A stretch of DNA of 64,000 nucleotides from Polyangia bacterium (GCA_030424595.1 JAUHWG010000012.1:124001-188000); one strand, 5' to 3'; positions 42,103 to 51,589 are shown, counted from the first letter of the stretch. Made by a program: numbers and translations. Notes: generated from the letters alone by a model not told the origin.

Positions 42103-43074
42103 TCACCGCTGGGCCGCTCTCCAGGCCGCCGGGGAGGTCCCCACCCGCCGCTTAAACGCGCGAGAGAAGGCAGCCTCGGAGGCGTAGCCGACCTGCGCGG
42201 CGACGCTGGCGATGGCGTCGTCTCCGGCCCGCAGGCGACGACGGGCGAGGAGCATCCGCCACTTGGCGAGGTAGTCCCCCGGCGTCTCGCCGACCACCGC
42301 GACGAAGCGCGCGTAGAAGCCTGAGCGCGACATGCCGGCCAGCCGAGCGAGGCCCGCGGCCGTCCACTCCGCCTCGGGCTCGTCGTGGATCGCCTGCAGG
42401 GCCCGGGCGACGCCGGGGTCTGCGAGCCCCCGCAGCCACCCCGGCGCGCTCTCTTGGCGCTTCGCGATCCAGACCCGGAGGACGTGGATGAAGAGAACGT
42501 CCGCGAGCCGCTGCAGCACCGTCCTCGAGCCCGGCTGACCCAGGGTCCGCTCGTCGCTGAGGAGCTGAAGGGTCGCGTCGATCCAGGTCGCCAGCGACGA
42601 CCCATCGCCGCGCGTGATCATCACTGGCGGCAGGTGAGGGAGCAGGTGCTCCGCCGCCTCGGGCCCTAGGCCGAAGGTCCCGCAGAGGATCGACGCCCGC
42701 TCCCCTCCAGCTCCAGGCGAAGGTGACCCCTCGCGTGCATGCACACCGCACTCGACGCAGGGGAGTCCGTCGGCGCCGATCTCCGGCGTCAGCGATCGAA
42801 TCGCGACCGCCGGCACCCCAGCGGCGCTCGCCATCACGTGGCTGTGCCCGTGGGGGAGAACGATGACATCTCCCCGCTGCCAGGTCAGCTCGCGCGTCGA
42901 CTCCTCGAGAGCGGCGTCGGCCAAGCGGACGACGCCGCTGCCCTCGAGGGCGACGTGGAAGATCGCCCCGACGGCGCCGCTCGTCGTGACGGCCCACGGG
43001 GCCTGACCGCGGGCGCGAGCGAAGAACGCTCCGCACACCCCAGCCTTGTCGATGAAATCGCTCAGTGGATCCAT
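42103..43074 (-). CDS. AraC-family transcriptional regulator
   Basis: The 323-residue regulator has an N-terminal cupin-like sensor region (residues 30-150; WQRGDVIVLPHGHSHVM is the cupin strand with histidines) and a C-terminal AraC DNA-binding domain with two helix-turn-helix units (WTAAGLARLAGMSRSGFYARF, then IASVAAQVGYASEAAFSRAF). The conserved FxRxVGxSPAxWR ending is present. The effector is unknown. It is divergent from the small membrane protein gene, which may be a target. Confidence 0.88.
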   Translation of the reverse strand: MDPLSDFIDKAGVCGAFFARARGQAPWAVTTSGAVGAIFHVALEGSGVVRLADAALEESTRELTWQRGDVIVLPHGHSHVMASAAGVPAVAIRSLTPEIGADGLPCVECGVHAREGSPSPGAGGERASILCGTFGLGPEAAEHLLPHLPPVMITRGDGSSLATWIDATLQLLSDERTLGQPGSRTVLQRLADVLFIHVLRVWIAKRQESAPGWLRGLADPGVARALQAIHDEPEAEWTAAGLARLAGMSRSGFYARFVAVVGETPGDYLAKWRMLLARRRLRAGDDAIASVAAQVGYASEAAFSRAFKRRVGTSPAAWRAAQR

Positions 43075-43178
43075 GGATTGGACGCTCCGGCAAGGAGTCT
43101 GGACGACCTGTCATGAGCTTCAGCCGCGCCAGATCCTATCCCTATTGAGCCGCTACCAACAACGCGGCGGAGATCATC

Positions 43179-43445
43179 ATGACACGGATCTGGATCGCGA
43201 CCATCGCAAACTTCTTCCTCCCTGGCGCCGGCTACCTCGTCCTCGGCGAGCGGGCCCTCTTGGCCGTCGCCTGGCTCGTCGGCGCACTCGGCCTCACCTA
43301 CGTGGAGCTCGGGATCCAAGACGCGGCGCCGCAGTACTACTGGCCGATGTTCGCCAGCGTTCTCCTGATCAACACCGCCTTCGCCGTCGACGTCTTCCGC
43401 CGCGGTCGAGCGCTCGCCGCAGCGAGGGGACCTCTACCCGCATGA
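43179..43445 (+). CDS. Hypothetical small membrane protein
   Basis: The 88-residue protein has two or three hydrophobic segments (WIATIANFFLPGAGYLVLG, LLAVAWLVGALGLTYVEL, WPMFASVLLINTAFAVDVF) and a basic C terminus. It resembles small TM2-like proteins with a FLPGAGYL turn. The ATG is preceded by GGAG. It starts 104 bp from the divergent AraC gene, whose dimer could sit between them. Confidence 0.72.
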   Translation: MTRIWIATIANFFLPGAGYLVLGERALLAVAWLVGALGLTYVELGIQDAAPQYYWPMFASVLLINTAFAVDVFRRGRALAAARGPLPA

Positions 43446-43468
43446 GCGAGAGCGCAGGTCCTCGCGCC

Positions 43469-43485
43469 GAGACGTGCAACGTCTC
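43469..43485. terminator. Perfect hairpin after the small membrane protein gene
   Basis: GAGACGT-gca-ACGTCTC is a perfect 7-bp stem with a 3-nt loop, 23 bp after the stop. No T-run. A regulatory dyad is an alternative reading. Confidence 0.35.
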
Positions 43486-43612
43486 ACGGGCGCGCGAGGG
43501 CGGAGAACCGCGCTAGGAGGCGAATCTCGCCGCTATAGGCCTCCCCCTCATGGCTGACGATTGACGTCGAACGCCGCTCTCGGCAGGCTGCATCCCCAGG
43601 AGCAGCAGAGAA

Positions 43613-45385
43613 ATGGCGTACGATCTGATCATCAAGGGTGGGACCATCGTCGACGGCCGCGGAGGCGAGCCGTATCGAGGTGATGTCGCGATCAAGGACG
43701 GAGTGATCGCAGCGATCGGCGAGGTCGAGGGCGACGCCGCCAAGACCTTCGACGCCGCTGGGGCGATCGTCAGCCCCGGCTTTGTCGACATCCACACCCA
43801 CTACGACGGTCAGGTCTCCTGGGATCCCGACCTCATGCCCTCGTCGATGCACGGGGTGACGACCTGCGTGATGGGCAGCTGCGGCGTCGGCTTTGCCCCG
43901 GTCCGGACCAAGGATCGGCAGACGCTGATCGAGCTGATGGAGGGGGTCGAGGACATCCCCGGCGCGGCGCTGGCCGAGGGGATCAAGTGGCAGTGGGAGT
44001 CCTTTGAGGAGTACATGGACGCGATCGACGCGTTCCCCCACGCGATCGACTTCGCGGCCCAGATCCCCCACGACGCCCTCCGCGTCTACATCATGGGCGA
44101 GCGGGCCGTCGCCGGCGAAGAGGCGACCGAGGAGGACATCGCGGCGATGCGCGACGCGACCCGCCGGGCCCTCGAGGCGGGCGCGGTCGGCTTCACCACC
44201 GGACGGACCGACAACCACCGGGCGAGCACCGGCGCCGCGACCCCGGCGAGCGAGGCGACGATCCGCGAGCTCGAGGGGATCGCCGCGGCCTTCCACGGCC
44301 TGGACCACGGCGTCCTCCAGGCGGTCAGCGACTTCGACATGCCGATCTCGGCTGAGCGCTTTGATCCGGAGTTCGACGCGATCGAGGCGATGGTCGCCGC
44401 CGGCGGCGGACACCGGGCCTCGATCTCGCTCCTCCAGCGGGACGCCGATCCCGACCAGTGGCGACGGATCCTCGATCGCGTCGACGCGGCCAAGGCGAAG
44501 GGGCTCGACATCCGCGTCCAGGTCGCAGCCCGCGGCATCGGCGTGATGCTCGGCCTCGAGGCGACCTTCCACCCCTTCATGGGCTTCCCGAGCTACAAGA
44601 AGATCTCGCAGCTCCCCCTCGCCGAGCGCGTCGCGGCGATGCGCGATCCGGCGGTGCGGGCCAAGATGCTCACCGAGAAGTCCGAGCCGCTCGCCGGCGA
44701 CGGCTCCTCGATCCCGCCGCTCGCCGATCGCCTCCTCTCCCAGCTCGAGCGGATCTCGATGCGTCTCTTCCGCCTCGGCGAAGACCCGAACTACGAGCCG
44801 ACCCCGCAGGAGTCGCTCTTCTTCGAGGCCAAGCGCCGCGGCGTCACCCCGCTCGAGGTGATGTACGACGCGATGCTCGAGGACGACGGCAAGCAGCTCC
44901 TCTACTTCCCGATCTTCAACTACGGGACGATGAACCTCGACAACGTCGAGACCATGCTCGCGCACCCGCAGGCGCTGCCGGGGCTCTCGGACGGCGGCGC
45001 CCACGTCGGCACGATCTGCGACGCCTCGTTCCCGACCTACATGCTCCTCCACTGGGTCCGCGATCGCGAGAAGGGTCGCCTGCCGATCCAGCGGGTGATC
45101 CAGATGATGACCAGCGACACCGCCCACTACATCGGCTACGCCGACCGCGGCGAGCTCGTCGTCGGCAAGCGGGCGGACATCAACGTCTTCGACCTCGGCA
45201 AGCTCCGCCTCCACCGGCCGCGTCTCGTCCGCGACCTCCCGGCCGGCGGCCAGCGCCTGCTCCAGGACGTCGAGGGCTACCGCGCGACCTTCGTCCGCGG
45301 CGAGATGATCGCGGAGAACGGCGAGCTCACCGGCGCGCGCCCAGGTCGCCTCGCTCGCCTCGGCGCCGCTGCGCGGGCGAGCTAG
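43613..45385 (+). CDS. D-aminoacylase / N-acyl-D-amino-acid deacylase-type amidohydrolase
   Basis: This 590-residue enzyme has an amidohydrolase barrel: FVDIHTHYDGQ (first metal-binding HxH), CGVGFAP, and later SDGGAHVGTICD and the Asp-containing TSDTAHYIGYADRG strand. These signatures match amidohydrolase family 3 (D-aminoacylase). It probably deacylates N-acyl-D-amino acids or related substrates; the enzyme could also be an imidazolone-type amidohydrolase. A strong terminator follows. The ATG start gives the expected first beta-strand (YDLIIKGGTIVDG). Confidence 0.88.
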   Translation: MAYDLIIKGGTIVDGRGGEPYRGDVAIKDGVIAAIGEVEGDAAKTFDAAGAIVSPGFVDIHTHYDGQVSWDPDLMPSSMHGVTTCVMGSCGVGFAPVRTKDRQTLIELMEGVEDIPGAALAEGIKWQWESFEEYMDAIDAFPHAIDFAAQIPHDALRVYIMGERAVAGEEATEEDIAAMRDATRRALEAGAVGFTTGRTDNHRASTGAATPASEATIRELEGIAAAFHGLDHGVLQAVSDFDMPISAERFDPEFDAIEAMVAAGGGHRASISLLQRDADPDQWRRILDRVDAAKAKGLDIRVQVAARGIGVMLGLEATFHPFMGFPSYKKISQLPLAERVAAMRDPAVRAKMLTEKSEPLAGDGSSIPPLADRLLSQLERISMRLFRLGEDPNYEPTPQESLFFEAKRRGVTPLEVMYDAMLEDDGKQLLYFPIFNYGTMNLDNVETMLAHPQALPGLSDGGAHVGTICDASFPTYMLLHWVRDREKGRLPIQRVIQMMTSDTAHYIGYADRGELVVGKRADINVFDLGKLRLHRPRLVRDLPAGGQRLLQDVEGYRATFVRGEMIAENGELTGARPGRLARLGAAARAS

Positions 45386-45410
45386 ATCGCCGCGAGAGTG
45401 CGCCCCTCAA

Positions 45411-45443
45411 GAGACCGCGGCCTCGCGCCGCGGTCTCTTTTTT
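45411..45443 (+). terminator. Rho-independent terminator
   Basis: GAGACCGCGG pairs with CCGCGGTCTC around a 7-nt loop, followed by six T's. This is the clearest intrinsic terminator in the window and ends the amidohydrolase gene. Confidence 0.9.
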
Positions 45444-45790
45444 CATGTCGGACCCGCTCGGCCATTCTCGGCTCGATGATAGCCGGGGGCGGGACCGCAC
45501 CTGGGCGTCGCCCTCGAACAATTCTGCGGCTTCTCGCCGAACCAGGACCAGATCTGCGTCGGCCTCGCTTCGACCTCGACGATGAGGGAGAGGCGGCGCC
45601 TTGCGGGTGCATGCCCCCCTTCCCGTAGGCCGCAGACCGCACACCTCGAAGGGCGTCCCCCCCAGCTCGTCGTCCAGGCTCCGCCTCGGCCCTCCGACCA
45701 GCGAACGCGGGACAGAGCCCCCGACCGAGCGCACGGGTCAGCTTCGACCGCCGTGTTGACGGCCCCAGGGCCACGGCCGAGGGTCGACGG
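45444..45790. other. 347-bp gap upstream of the beta-helix gene
   Basis: No gene can be supported in this stretch. It holds scattered GC-rich short palindromes. TTGACGGC about 27 bp before the GTG start could be a -35-like element, but no matching -10 was identified. Confidence 0.4.
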
Positions 45791-47485
45791 GTGAAGCGCT
45801 CCCTCCCGGTCCCCGTCCTCCTCACACTCGCGGCCCTCGCGTGGCCAGCGACCGCGGAGGCCGCTGCGCCCTGCGAGTGCGACCACGTGATCGAGAACGA
45901 CGCTCTCCTGGTCCTCGGCTCGGAGGTCGGGGTCAAGCCCGGCGAGAGCGTCTGCGTCCGCGGCGGAGACCGTCCCTGGCTCCGCCTCCAGGAGTTCGTC
46001 GGCGCCGAGGGTCAGCCTGTCGAGATCCGCAACTGCGAGGGTCAGGTCAACATCGACAACGACGACAAGGGCTACGGCCTGACGGTCGAGCGCTCGCGCT
46101 ACGTCCGGGTCACCGGCAGCGGCGACCCCGATCACATGTACGGGTTCAAGGTCCGCGCCGCCCGGACCGGGCCCGACTACTCCGCGAGCGGAGTGATCAT
46201 CGGCGACCTCAGCTCCGACATCGAGGCCGATCACATCGAGTCCTACGACAGCGGCTTCGCCGGCTTCATCGTCAAGACCGACCCCCGCTGCGATGGCTCG
46301 GCGAACCTCGGCGAGTTCGTGATGTACGACTCGAAGATCCACCACAACTACATGCACGACACCCGCGGCGAGGGGATCTACTTCGGCAGCACCGGCTACG
46401 GCGGGCGCGAGTACACCTGTGACGGCGAGAAGGTCCTGCTCTACCCGCACGAGCATCACGGCGCCCAGATCCACGACAACCTGATCGAGAACACCGGCTG
46501 GGACGGGGCCCAGATCGGCGTCACCCCGGAGGACTGCGCGTTCTACCGCAACGTCATCCGCAACGTCGGCCTGGAGGGCGTGCAGTACCAGCAGCAGGGG
46601 TTTCAGGTCGGCGGCGGCTCGGCCTGCTCGATCTGGGGGAACGTCCTGATCAACGGCCCGACCAACGGCCTCTTCATCTTCGGGATCGGCGACACCGACG
46701 TCTACAACAACCTCGTCGTCGGCTTCGGCGGCGCCGGGATCTACATCAACGATCAAGGGCTCGACTTCGACGCCAAGGTGCGGGTCGTCCACAACACCGT
46801 GCACTCCACAGGCGATCGCGGGATCGTGGCCTTCGGCGCGCTCCTCGGCGCGAGCGAGGCCCGCAACAACGTCGTCACCGGCAGCGGCGAGCTCCTCGCG
46901 GTCGGCGACGAGATCCCTGACTTCGTCGTCGACGGCAACATCACCGCCGAGGATCCCGGCAGCCTCGGCTTCGTCGACGTCGCCAGCGACGACTTTCACC
47001 TGCTGGAGGACTCGCCGCTGCGGGACGCGGGGCTCGACCTCCCCGGGCTGACGGTCGACGACGATCTCGACGGCACCCCGCGGGACGACGGAGCCCTCGA
47101 CGTCGGCGCCTTCGAGTACAGCGAGGCCCCGCCGACCACCGGCACGGACTCCGACTCCGGCTCCGACTCCGACGCTTCGACCACGGGCGACACCGGGACG
47201 ACCTCCGACTCTGCCGGGACCGGCAGCGCGGAGAGCGAGAGCACGAGCGCCACCAGCGACGGCGGCGGCACCGAGGGCTCCAGCGGCTCCGCAGGCTCCG
47301 GCGAGAGCGCCACCGCCACCGCGTCGGCCTCCGCCTCGGCGACGGAGACCGCCGGCGAGGGCGGCGAGGACGAGACCGACGGCTGCGCCTGTCGGAGCGT
47401 GGATGACCGAGACCCGAGCCCTGCCCTCTTCGCCCCGCTCTTGCTCCTCCTTCGTCGTAGGCGGACGAGCGGTGGACGCTCCTAG
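45791..47485 (+). CDS. Right-handed beta-helix protein with MYXO-CTERM
   Basis: This 564-residue surface protein has a signal peptide (VPVLLTLAALAWPATAEAAA), a parallel beta-helix body with many Asn/Gly turns (GDLSSDIEADHIESYDSG, NLIENTGWDGAQIG, NLVVGFGGAGIYINDQG), a Ser/Thr/Asp/Gly low-complexity linker, and a final DGCACRS followed by a hydrophobic stretch and a basic RRRRTSG end, i.e. MYXO-CTERM. Beta-helix proteins of this type are often polysaccharide-active, but no catalytic residues can be confirmed. It is expected to be exported and sorted to the cell surface. The start is GTG 45791. Confidence 0.8.
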   Translation: MKRSLPVPVLLTLAALAWPATAEAAAPCECDHVIENDALLVLGSEVGVKPGESVCVRGGDRPWLRLQEFVGAEGQPVEIRNCEGQVNIDNDDKGYGLTVERSRYVRVTGSGDPDHMYGFKVRAARTGPDYSASGVIIGDLSSDIEADHIESYDSGFAGFIVKTDPRCDGSANLGEFVMYDSKIHHNYMHDTRGEGIYFGSTGYGGREYTCDGEKVLLYPHEHHGAQIHDNLIENTGWDGAQIGVTPEDCAFYRNVIRNVGLEGVQYQQQGFQVGGGSACSIWGNVLINGPTNGLFIFGIGDTDVYNNLVVGFGGAGIYINDQGLDFDAKVRVVHNTVHSTGDRGIVAFGALLGASEARNNVVTGSGELLAVGDEIPDFVVDGNITAEDPGSLGFVDVASDDFHLLEDSPLRDAGLDLPGLTVDDDLDGTPRDDGALDVGAFEYSEAPPTTGTDSDSGSDSDASTTGDTGTTSDSAGTGSAESESTSATSDGGGTEGSSGSAGSGESATATASASASATETAGEGGEDETDGCACRSVDDRDPSPALFAPLLLLLRRRRTSGGRS

Positions 47486-47564
47486 AGCGCCACGCCTCCC
47501 TCGCAGAGCCACGCTCCCCCTCGCCCGCGTTCACACGGCGCGAGCTCCTCGGCCGCGTCTGCGT

Positions 47565-47651
47565 CTAGGAGGCTGCGGTCAACGTCCCCTGCGCTCTCGC
47601 GGCGCCCTCGTCGGTCCTTGCGGCTCCGACGAGATGCCGCTGCACCGGGCT
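47565..47651 (+). repeat. Dispersed intergenic repeat, diverged copy
   Basis: A diverged tandem copy directly before the next one: GCTGCGGTCAACG, CTGCGCTCTCGCGGCGCC, GTCCTTGCGGCTCCGACGAG and ATGCCGCTGCACCGGGCTC keep the same order of blocks. It starts and ends with CTAG. Confidence 0.65.
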
Positions 47652-47756
47652 CCTAGCGGACCGCGGTGAGGGCCCGTGTGCTCTCGCGCCGCACTCGTTA
47701 GCCCTCTTGGCTTCGACGAGACGCCGCTGTACTGGGCCGTACCGCAAGTCTGCTAG
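47652..47756 (+). repeat. Dispersed intergenic repeat, copy 3
   Basis: The most complete copy, ending at CTAGG that includes the serS stop codon. It contains GACCGCGGTGAGGGCCCGTG, CTCTCGCGCC and TACCGCAAGT blocks shared with copies at 33.3, 34.1 and 61.8 kb. Confidence 0.7.
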
Positions 47757-49120
47757 GCCCCAGCGACCGGGACGATCCGGTCCTTGCCGACCCAGGGCCG
47801 GAGCACCGCGGGGATGCTGACCGATCCGTCCGCCTGCTGGTGATTCTCGAGGATCGCGACGAGCGCCCGCGAGGTCGCGACCGCCGTGCCGTTCAGCATA
47901 TGCACATACTTCGGCTTGGCCTTCGCCTTGCCTTCGCTCGCCGGGCGGTAGCGGATCTTCAGCCGCCGCGCCTGGTAGTCGAGGCAGTTGCTGGTGCTCG
48001 TGACCTCGCCGTAGTCGCCGCGGCCAGGCATCCAGGCCTCGATGTCGAACTTGCGGTAGGCGGGCCCGCCGAGGTCGTTGCTGGCGATGTCGAGCACCCG
48101 GTAGGGGAGCTCCAGCGCCTGGAAGATCCCCTCTTCGATCGCGAGCATGCGCTTGTGCAGCGCCTCGCTCTCGTCGCCCTCCGCGGTCGTGAAGGCGAAG
48201 AGCTCGACCTTGGTGAACTGGTGGACGCGATAGAGCCCGCGCGACTCCTGACCGGCGGAGCCCGCCTCGGTGCGAAAGCAGTGGGAGAGGCCGGCGACCA
48301 GGAGCGGGAGCTTGTCGAGCTCGAGGATCGAGTCGGCGAACATGCCCCCGAGGGTGATCTCGGCGGTGCCCACCAGGCAGAGGTCCGAGTCGGCGATCGA
48401 GTAGACCTGGGTCGACTCGCCGCGCGGGTTGAAGCCGAGCCCCTGGAGGATCTCGACGCGGGCGAGGTCCGGCGTCGTGTGGAGGATAAAGCCGTGCTCG
48501 CGGGCGACCCCGAGGGCGAAGTGCTGGAGGGCCAGGTCGAGGAGAACCGCGTCGTTCTTCAGGTAGTAGAACTTCTGCCCCGCGACCTTCGCTCCGCTGG
48601 CGAAGTCGACGAGATCGAGGGACTCGGCGATCGACAGGTGATCGCGCGGCGGCTCTGAGAACCCCTCGGCCTCGAAGTCCCGCGGGCTGCCCCAACGGCT
48701 GAGCTCGGTGTGCTCGTCGGCGCCGCGCGGGACCTCCGGGTGGGTGAGGTTCGGGACCCGGCCCCAGGCCTCGTCGCGGGTCGCCTGCGCCGCCGAGGCC
48801 GACTCGCCGAGCTCCTGCTCGCGGGCGCGCAGCTCACGGCCCTTCTCGACCAGGGGGCCGCGGGCCGCGGCCTGCTCGGCCTTGGGCAGCTTGCCGACCC
48901 TCTTCATCGCCGCGCTGGTCTCGTTTTGCTGGCGACGGAGCTCCTCCTGCTCGCGGAGGAGCCCGAGGTAGGTCTGGTCGAGCTCGGCGAGGCGAGCGAT
49001 CGTCGCCTCGGCCCAGCCCTCGACCTCCGACGTGAGGTCGTCGAAGATCCAGACGCGGCGGTCGACGAGGTTCGCGGCGAGCTGCGCCGGGCACTCACGC
49101 AGAAGCTTGATGTCGAGCAT
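47753..49120 (-). CDS. serS: Serine--tRNA ligase
   Basis: This class II synthetase is 455 residues long and charges tRNA-Ser in the cytoplasm. The N-terminal coiled-coil arm (KVGKLPKAEQAAARGPLVEKG-like) precedes the catalytic core. Motif 2 is SHCFRTEAGSAGQESRGLYR with the HQFTKVELFAF block following, and motif 3 appears as VHMLNGTAVATSRALVAILE. TAEITLGG supplies the serine-binding TxE. The ATG at 49120 is used because the coiled-coil arm starts right after it; the extended -10 TGCTACTAT lies 8 nt upstream and no Shine-Dalgarno is visible. Confidence 0.95.
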   Translation of the reverse strand: MLDIKLLRECPAQLAANLVDRRVWIFDDLTSEVEGWAEATIARLAELDQTYLGLLREQEELRRQQNETSAAMKRVGKLPKAEQAAARGPLVEKGRELRAREQELGESASAAQATRDEAWGRVPNLTHPEVPRGADEHTELSRWGSPRDFEAEGFSEPPRDHLSIAESLDLVDFASGAKVAGQKFYYLKNDAVLLDLALQHFALGVAREHGFILHTTPDLARVEILQGLGFNPRGESTQVYSIADSDLCLVGTAEITLGGMFADSILELDKLPLLVAGLSHCFRTEAGSAGQESRGLYRVHQFTKVELFAFTTAEGDESEALHKRMLAIEEGIFQALELPYRVLDIASNDLGGPAYRKFDIEAWMPGRGDYGEVTSTSNCLDYQARRLKIRYRPASEGKAKAKPKYVHMLNGTAVATSRALVAILENHQQADGSVSIPAVLRPWVGKDRIVPVAGA

Positions 49121-49461
49121 GGCGCGGGATAGTAGCAAGGACGTCTTTGTCGGCCCCGGCAAAAGACCGCCTCGACAGAGCCCACGACCTCTCGGCGAGG
49201 AGTCTCGAGAACCGCCCCAGGAGCCCCCTAGTGCGCCTCCTGTGACGACTTCCAGCCGCCGCAGAGCGGACCCGCGTGAGCACACCCGACGTCTACACCG
49301 GCCGCCCCGATGTGGACCCGAACCCACCTCGATGGGCCCCCTCAGGCTCGCCCTTGACCCGGTCGCCCGAGTCGTTCATCCTCGCGCCCCGGCCCTGCGC
49401 CTCCCCCTCTACGTCGAGGAAGGAGGCTGCCGCCGCGACCCGAGAACATTCAGGAGCAACC
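49121..49461. other. 341-bp gap between serS and a small basic protein gene
   Basis: It contains the serS promoter at its left end and no supported gene. A longer in-frame start for the small basic protein reaches 49276 but has low coding quality; AGGAG before 49462 is the better start. Confidence 0.6.
49129..49137 (-). promoter_or_regulatory. Extended -10 element TGC-TACTAT for serS
   Basis: TGCTACTAT on the minus strand ends 8 nt before the serS ATG, with no Shine-Dalgarno in the gap. Confidence 0.48.
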
Positions 49462-49605
49462 ATGGGATACGGAGATAACCGTCGCACACCGAAGATGAAC
49501 CGCCGCCGCCGTCAGCTTAAGTACAAGCTTCGGCTCAAGCGACATGCCGCTGAGCGGGCCGCTGAGCGTACGGACGCGAAGCCCAAGGCCAAGAAGAAGA
49601 AGTAG
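49462..49605 (+). CDS. Very basic small protein of 47 residues
   Basis: The protein starts MGYGDNRRTPKMNRRRRQ and ends in KPKAKKKK, with almost half the residues Lys or Arg. The MGYGDNRRTPKM start recalls a small basic protein that I associate with myxobacteria, probably nucleic-acid- or ribosome-binding. AGGAG lies 6 nt before the ATG. It is preceded by an untranslated-looking gap and followed by a terminator-like hairpin, so it may be a single-gene unit. Confidence 0.75.
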   Translation: MGYGDNRRTPKMNRRRRQLKYKLRLKRHAAERAAERTDAKPKAKKKK

Positions 49606-49621
49606 CGGGTCGACGACCCGC
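49605..49621 (+). terminator. Hairpin after the small basic gene
   Basis: GCGGGTC-gac-GACCCGC is a perfect 7-bp stem starting at the last base of the stop codon. GATGACCCGC repeats follow. No T-run. Confidence 0.42.
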
Positions 49622-49789
49622 GATGACCCGCGATGACCCGCTGAGGGGGCGACAACGCTCCTTTAGCGGGTTCTCTGCGTCCAGGGGACGGCCTCTCCGG
49701 CTTTCTTGGGCTCCTCCGCGATCCCCGCTATAGGTGAGATGTAGTCCTACACATCCTACCTGTCCGTCACCTCGCCAGCGGAGGCCCCC

Positions 49790-51403
49790 ATGGTCCGGCC
49801 CCTTTCCCACCTCGCCTGCTTTCTCCTCGCCGCCCTCACGGCCCATGTCGGCCTGGCGACGGCGAGCCCGACACAGACGGGGCCCCAGGCCGGGGTTGGA
49901 TCCGCTCTCGCCGCGGTGACGGCTCTGCCGAGCCCGAGGCTGGCGACGGCGACGGCGTTGGACGAGGGGGCCGGCCGCGCAGGAGAGCCCGCCGCTTGGG
50001 AGCGACGGATCGCCGCCCGGGTCGCCGCCCTCGAGGTCGAGGCGGAGCCGGCCGCCCCCCAACCCACCATCGCCGCCGACGAGGCCCTGCGCCGCCGCCT
50101 GAGCGCCCTCGCGGCCCAAGCCGGTGGTCGCGTCGGGATCCACGTCCACGACCTCAGCGCTGACCGCCCCCTCTACGATCGGGCCGGTGATACCCGCCTC
50201 AACCCGGCCTCCAACCACAAGCTCCTGACCGCGATCGCCAGCGTCGAGCTCCTGGGCGCCGACTACACCTTTGAGACCCGGGTAGAGCGCGACGGCGACA
50301 CCCTCTACCTCGTCGGCGAGGGCGACCCCAGCCTCCAGGCCCGCGACCTCTACGATCTGGTCACGGAGCTGATCGCCGAGAACGACCTCGACAACGTCCG
50401 CCAGCTCGTCGTCGACGACAGCGCCTTCACCGGCGTCCAGGTCGGCCCCGGCTACCGTGAAGAGGACGAGGGCGCGAGCTACCAGGCGCCGAGCGGCGCC
50501 CTCTCCCTCGCCTTCAACACCGTCGAGGTGACCGTCGCACCCGGCCCCTTCGGCGAGGCGGCGACCGTCTCGGTCAACCCGCCGAGCGCCGCTGTCACAG
50601 TGGTGGGTCGGGTCCACACCGGCCGCGGTCGACCGCTGCGGGTGACCTCGGAGCGCGGCCCGGGGGGGATGACCCGGATCCGCGTCAGCGGCAGCCTCGC
50701 CGCGGGCCACACCCCGCAGACGATCCGCCGCCGGGTCGGCGATCCAGGCCTCTTCACCGCCGGGGCCTTCGCGTCGATCCTCGCCGAGCGGAGCGGCCGA
50801 GCTCCGCTGCCGATCGTCCGCGGGCGCAGCCCCGAGGGGGCCACGGTCGTCGCAAGCCGCAGCTCCCAGCCGCTCCACGCAGTCCTCGCCTCGGCGCTCA
50901 AGTACTCCAACAACTTCACCACTGAGCAGGTGCTCCGCACCCTCGGCTGGCGGGCGAGCGCCACCCCGGGCTCCTGGGAGAACGGCGCGGCGGCTATCCG
51001 CTCGCTCTGGGCGGCGCTCGGCAACGCCCCCGAGGACCTCACCTTTGAGAACGGCTCCGGCCTCAGCCGGGCCGGTAGGATCACGCCGCGCTCGCTCGTC
51101 CGCCTCCTGGCCCTGACCCGGCGGCCCGGCTCCTCAGCGGCTCAGCTCGTGCCAGCCCTCGCCAGCCCCGGCGGCGAGGGGACGCTGCGCCTGCGACTCA
51201 CCCAGGCAGGAGATCGAGTCCGCGCCAAGACGGGGACCATCGGCGGGGTCTCGGCGCTCAGCGGCCTCGTCACCTCGGAGGCGGGCGACCGCACCCTCGC
51301 CTTCTCGATCCTGATCAACGGCCGCCAGGACCTGGCCGCGAGCCGGCGCCTCCAGGACAGGCTCGTCCTGGCCCTGATCGATCACGTCGATCCGCCGGTC
51401 TAG
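49790..51403 (+). CDS. dacB: D-alanyl-D-alanine carboxypeptidase/endopeptidase (PBP4, DacB)
   Basis: This penicillin-binding protein trims and cuts peptidoglycan stem peptides in the periplasm. It has a signal peptide, then the S13 family motifs: Ser141-x-x-Lys144 (SNHK), Ser373-x-Asn375 (SNN in KYSNNFTTEQVL), and Lys480-Thr-Gly (KTGTIGG). Domain architecture between the motifs is of the normal DacB length (537 residues). It is followed by a hairpin and by ddl, forming a peptidoglycan pair in the same direction. Confidence 0.92.
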   Translation: MVRPLSHLACFLLAALTAHVGLATASPTQTGPQAGVGSALAAVTALPSPRLATATALDEGAGRAGEPAAWERRIAARVAALEVEAEPAAPQPTIAADEALRRRLSALAAQAGGRVGIHVHDLSADRPLYDRAGDTRLNPASNHKLLTAIASVELLGADYTFETRVERDGDTLYLVGEGDPSLQARDLYDLVTELIAENDLDNVRQLVVDDSAFTGVQVGPGYREEDEGASYQAPSGALSLAFNTVEVTVAPGPFGEAATVSVNPPSAAVTVVGRVHTGRGRPLRVTSERGPGGMTRIRVSGSLAAGHTPQTIRRRVGDPGLFTAGAFASILAERSGRAPLPIVRGRSPEGATVVASRSSQPLHAVLASALKYSNNFTTEQVLRTLGWRASATPGSWENGAAAIRSLWAALGNAPEDLTFENGSGLSRAGRITPRSLVRLLALTRRPGSSAAQLVPALASPGGEGTLRLRLTQAGDRVRAKTGTIGGVSALSGLVTSEAGDRTLAFSILINGRQDLAASRRLQDRLVLALIDHVDPPV

Positions 51404-51509
51404 GCGGACCTTCCCGCCGCGGGGCCCAGCTCGGCGAGCCCGTCGGCGATCTTTTCGGCCGCCTCGAGGCGACCGCGGGAAGCGGGAGTCCCCCACGGGC
51501 GTAGGTCAG

Positions 51510-51544
51510 GGAGCCGGCTCCCCTAGGCCCTGGATAGTTCCAGG
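51510..51544 (+). terminator. Two hairpins between dacB and ddl
   Basis: GGGAGCC/GGCTCCC and CCTGGA-tagt-TCCAGG lie 45 bp before the ddl start and 107 bp after dacB, consistent with termination of dacB. Confidence 0.4.
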
Positions 51545-51568
51545 AGATCGCCTTCTCCCCCCGCCCGG

Positions 51569-51577
51569 TGGTAGCGT
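51569..51577 (+). promoter_or_regulatory. Extended -10 element TGG-TAGCGT for ddl
   Basis: TGGTAGCGT ends 12 nt before the ddl ATG with no Shine-Dalgarno in between. Confidence 0.45.
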
Positions 51578-51589
51578 TCCCCGCCTCTG

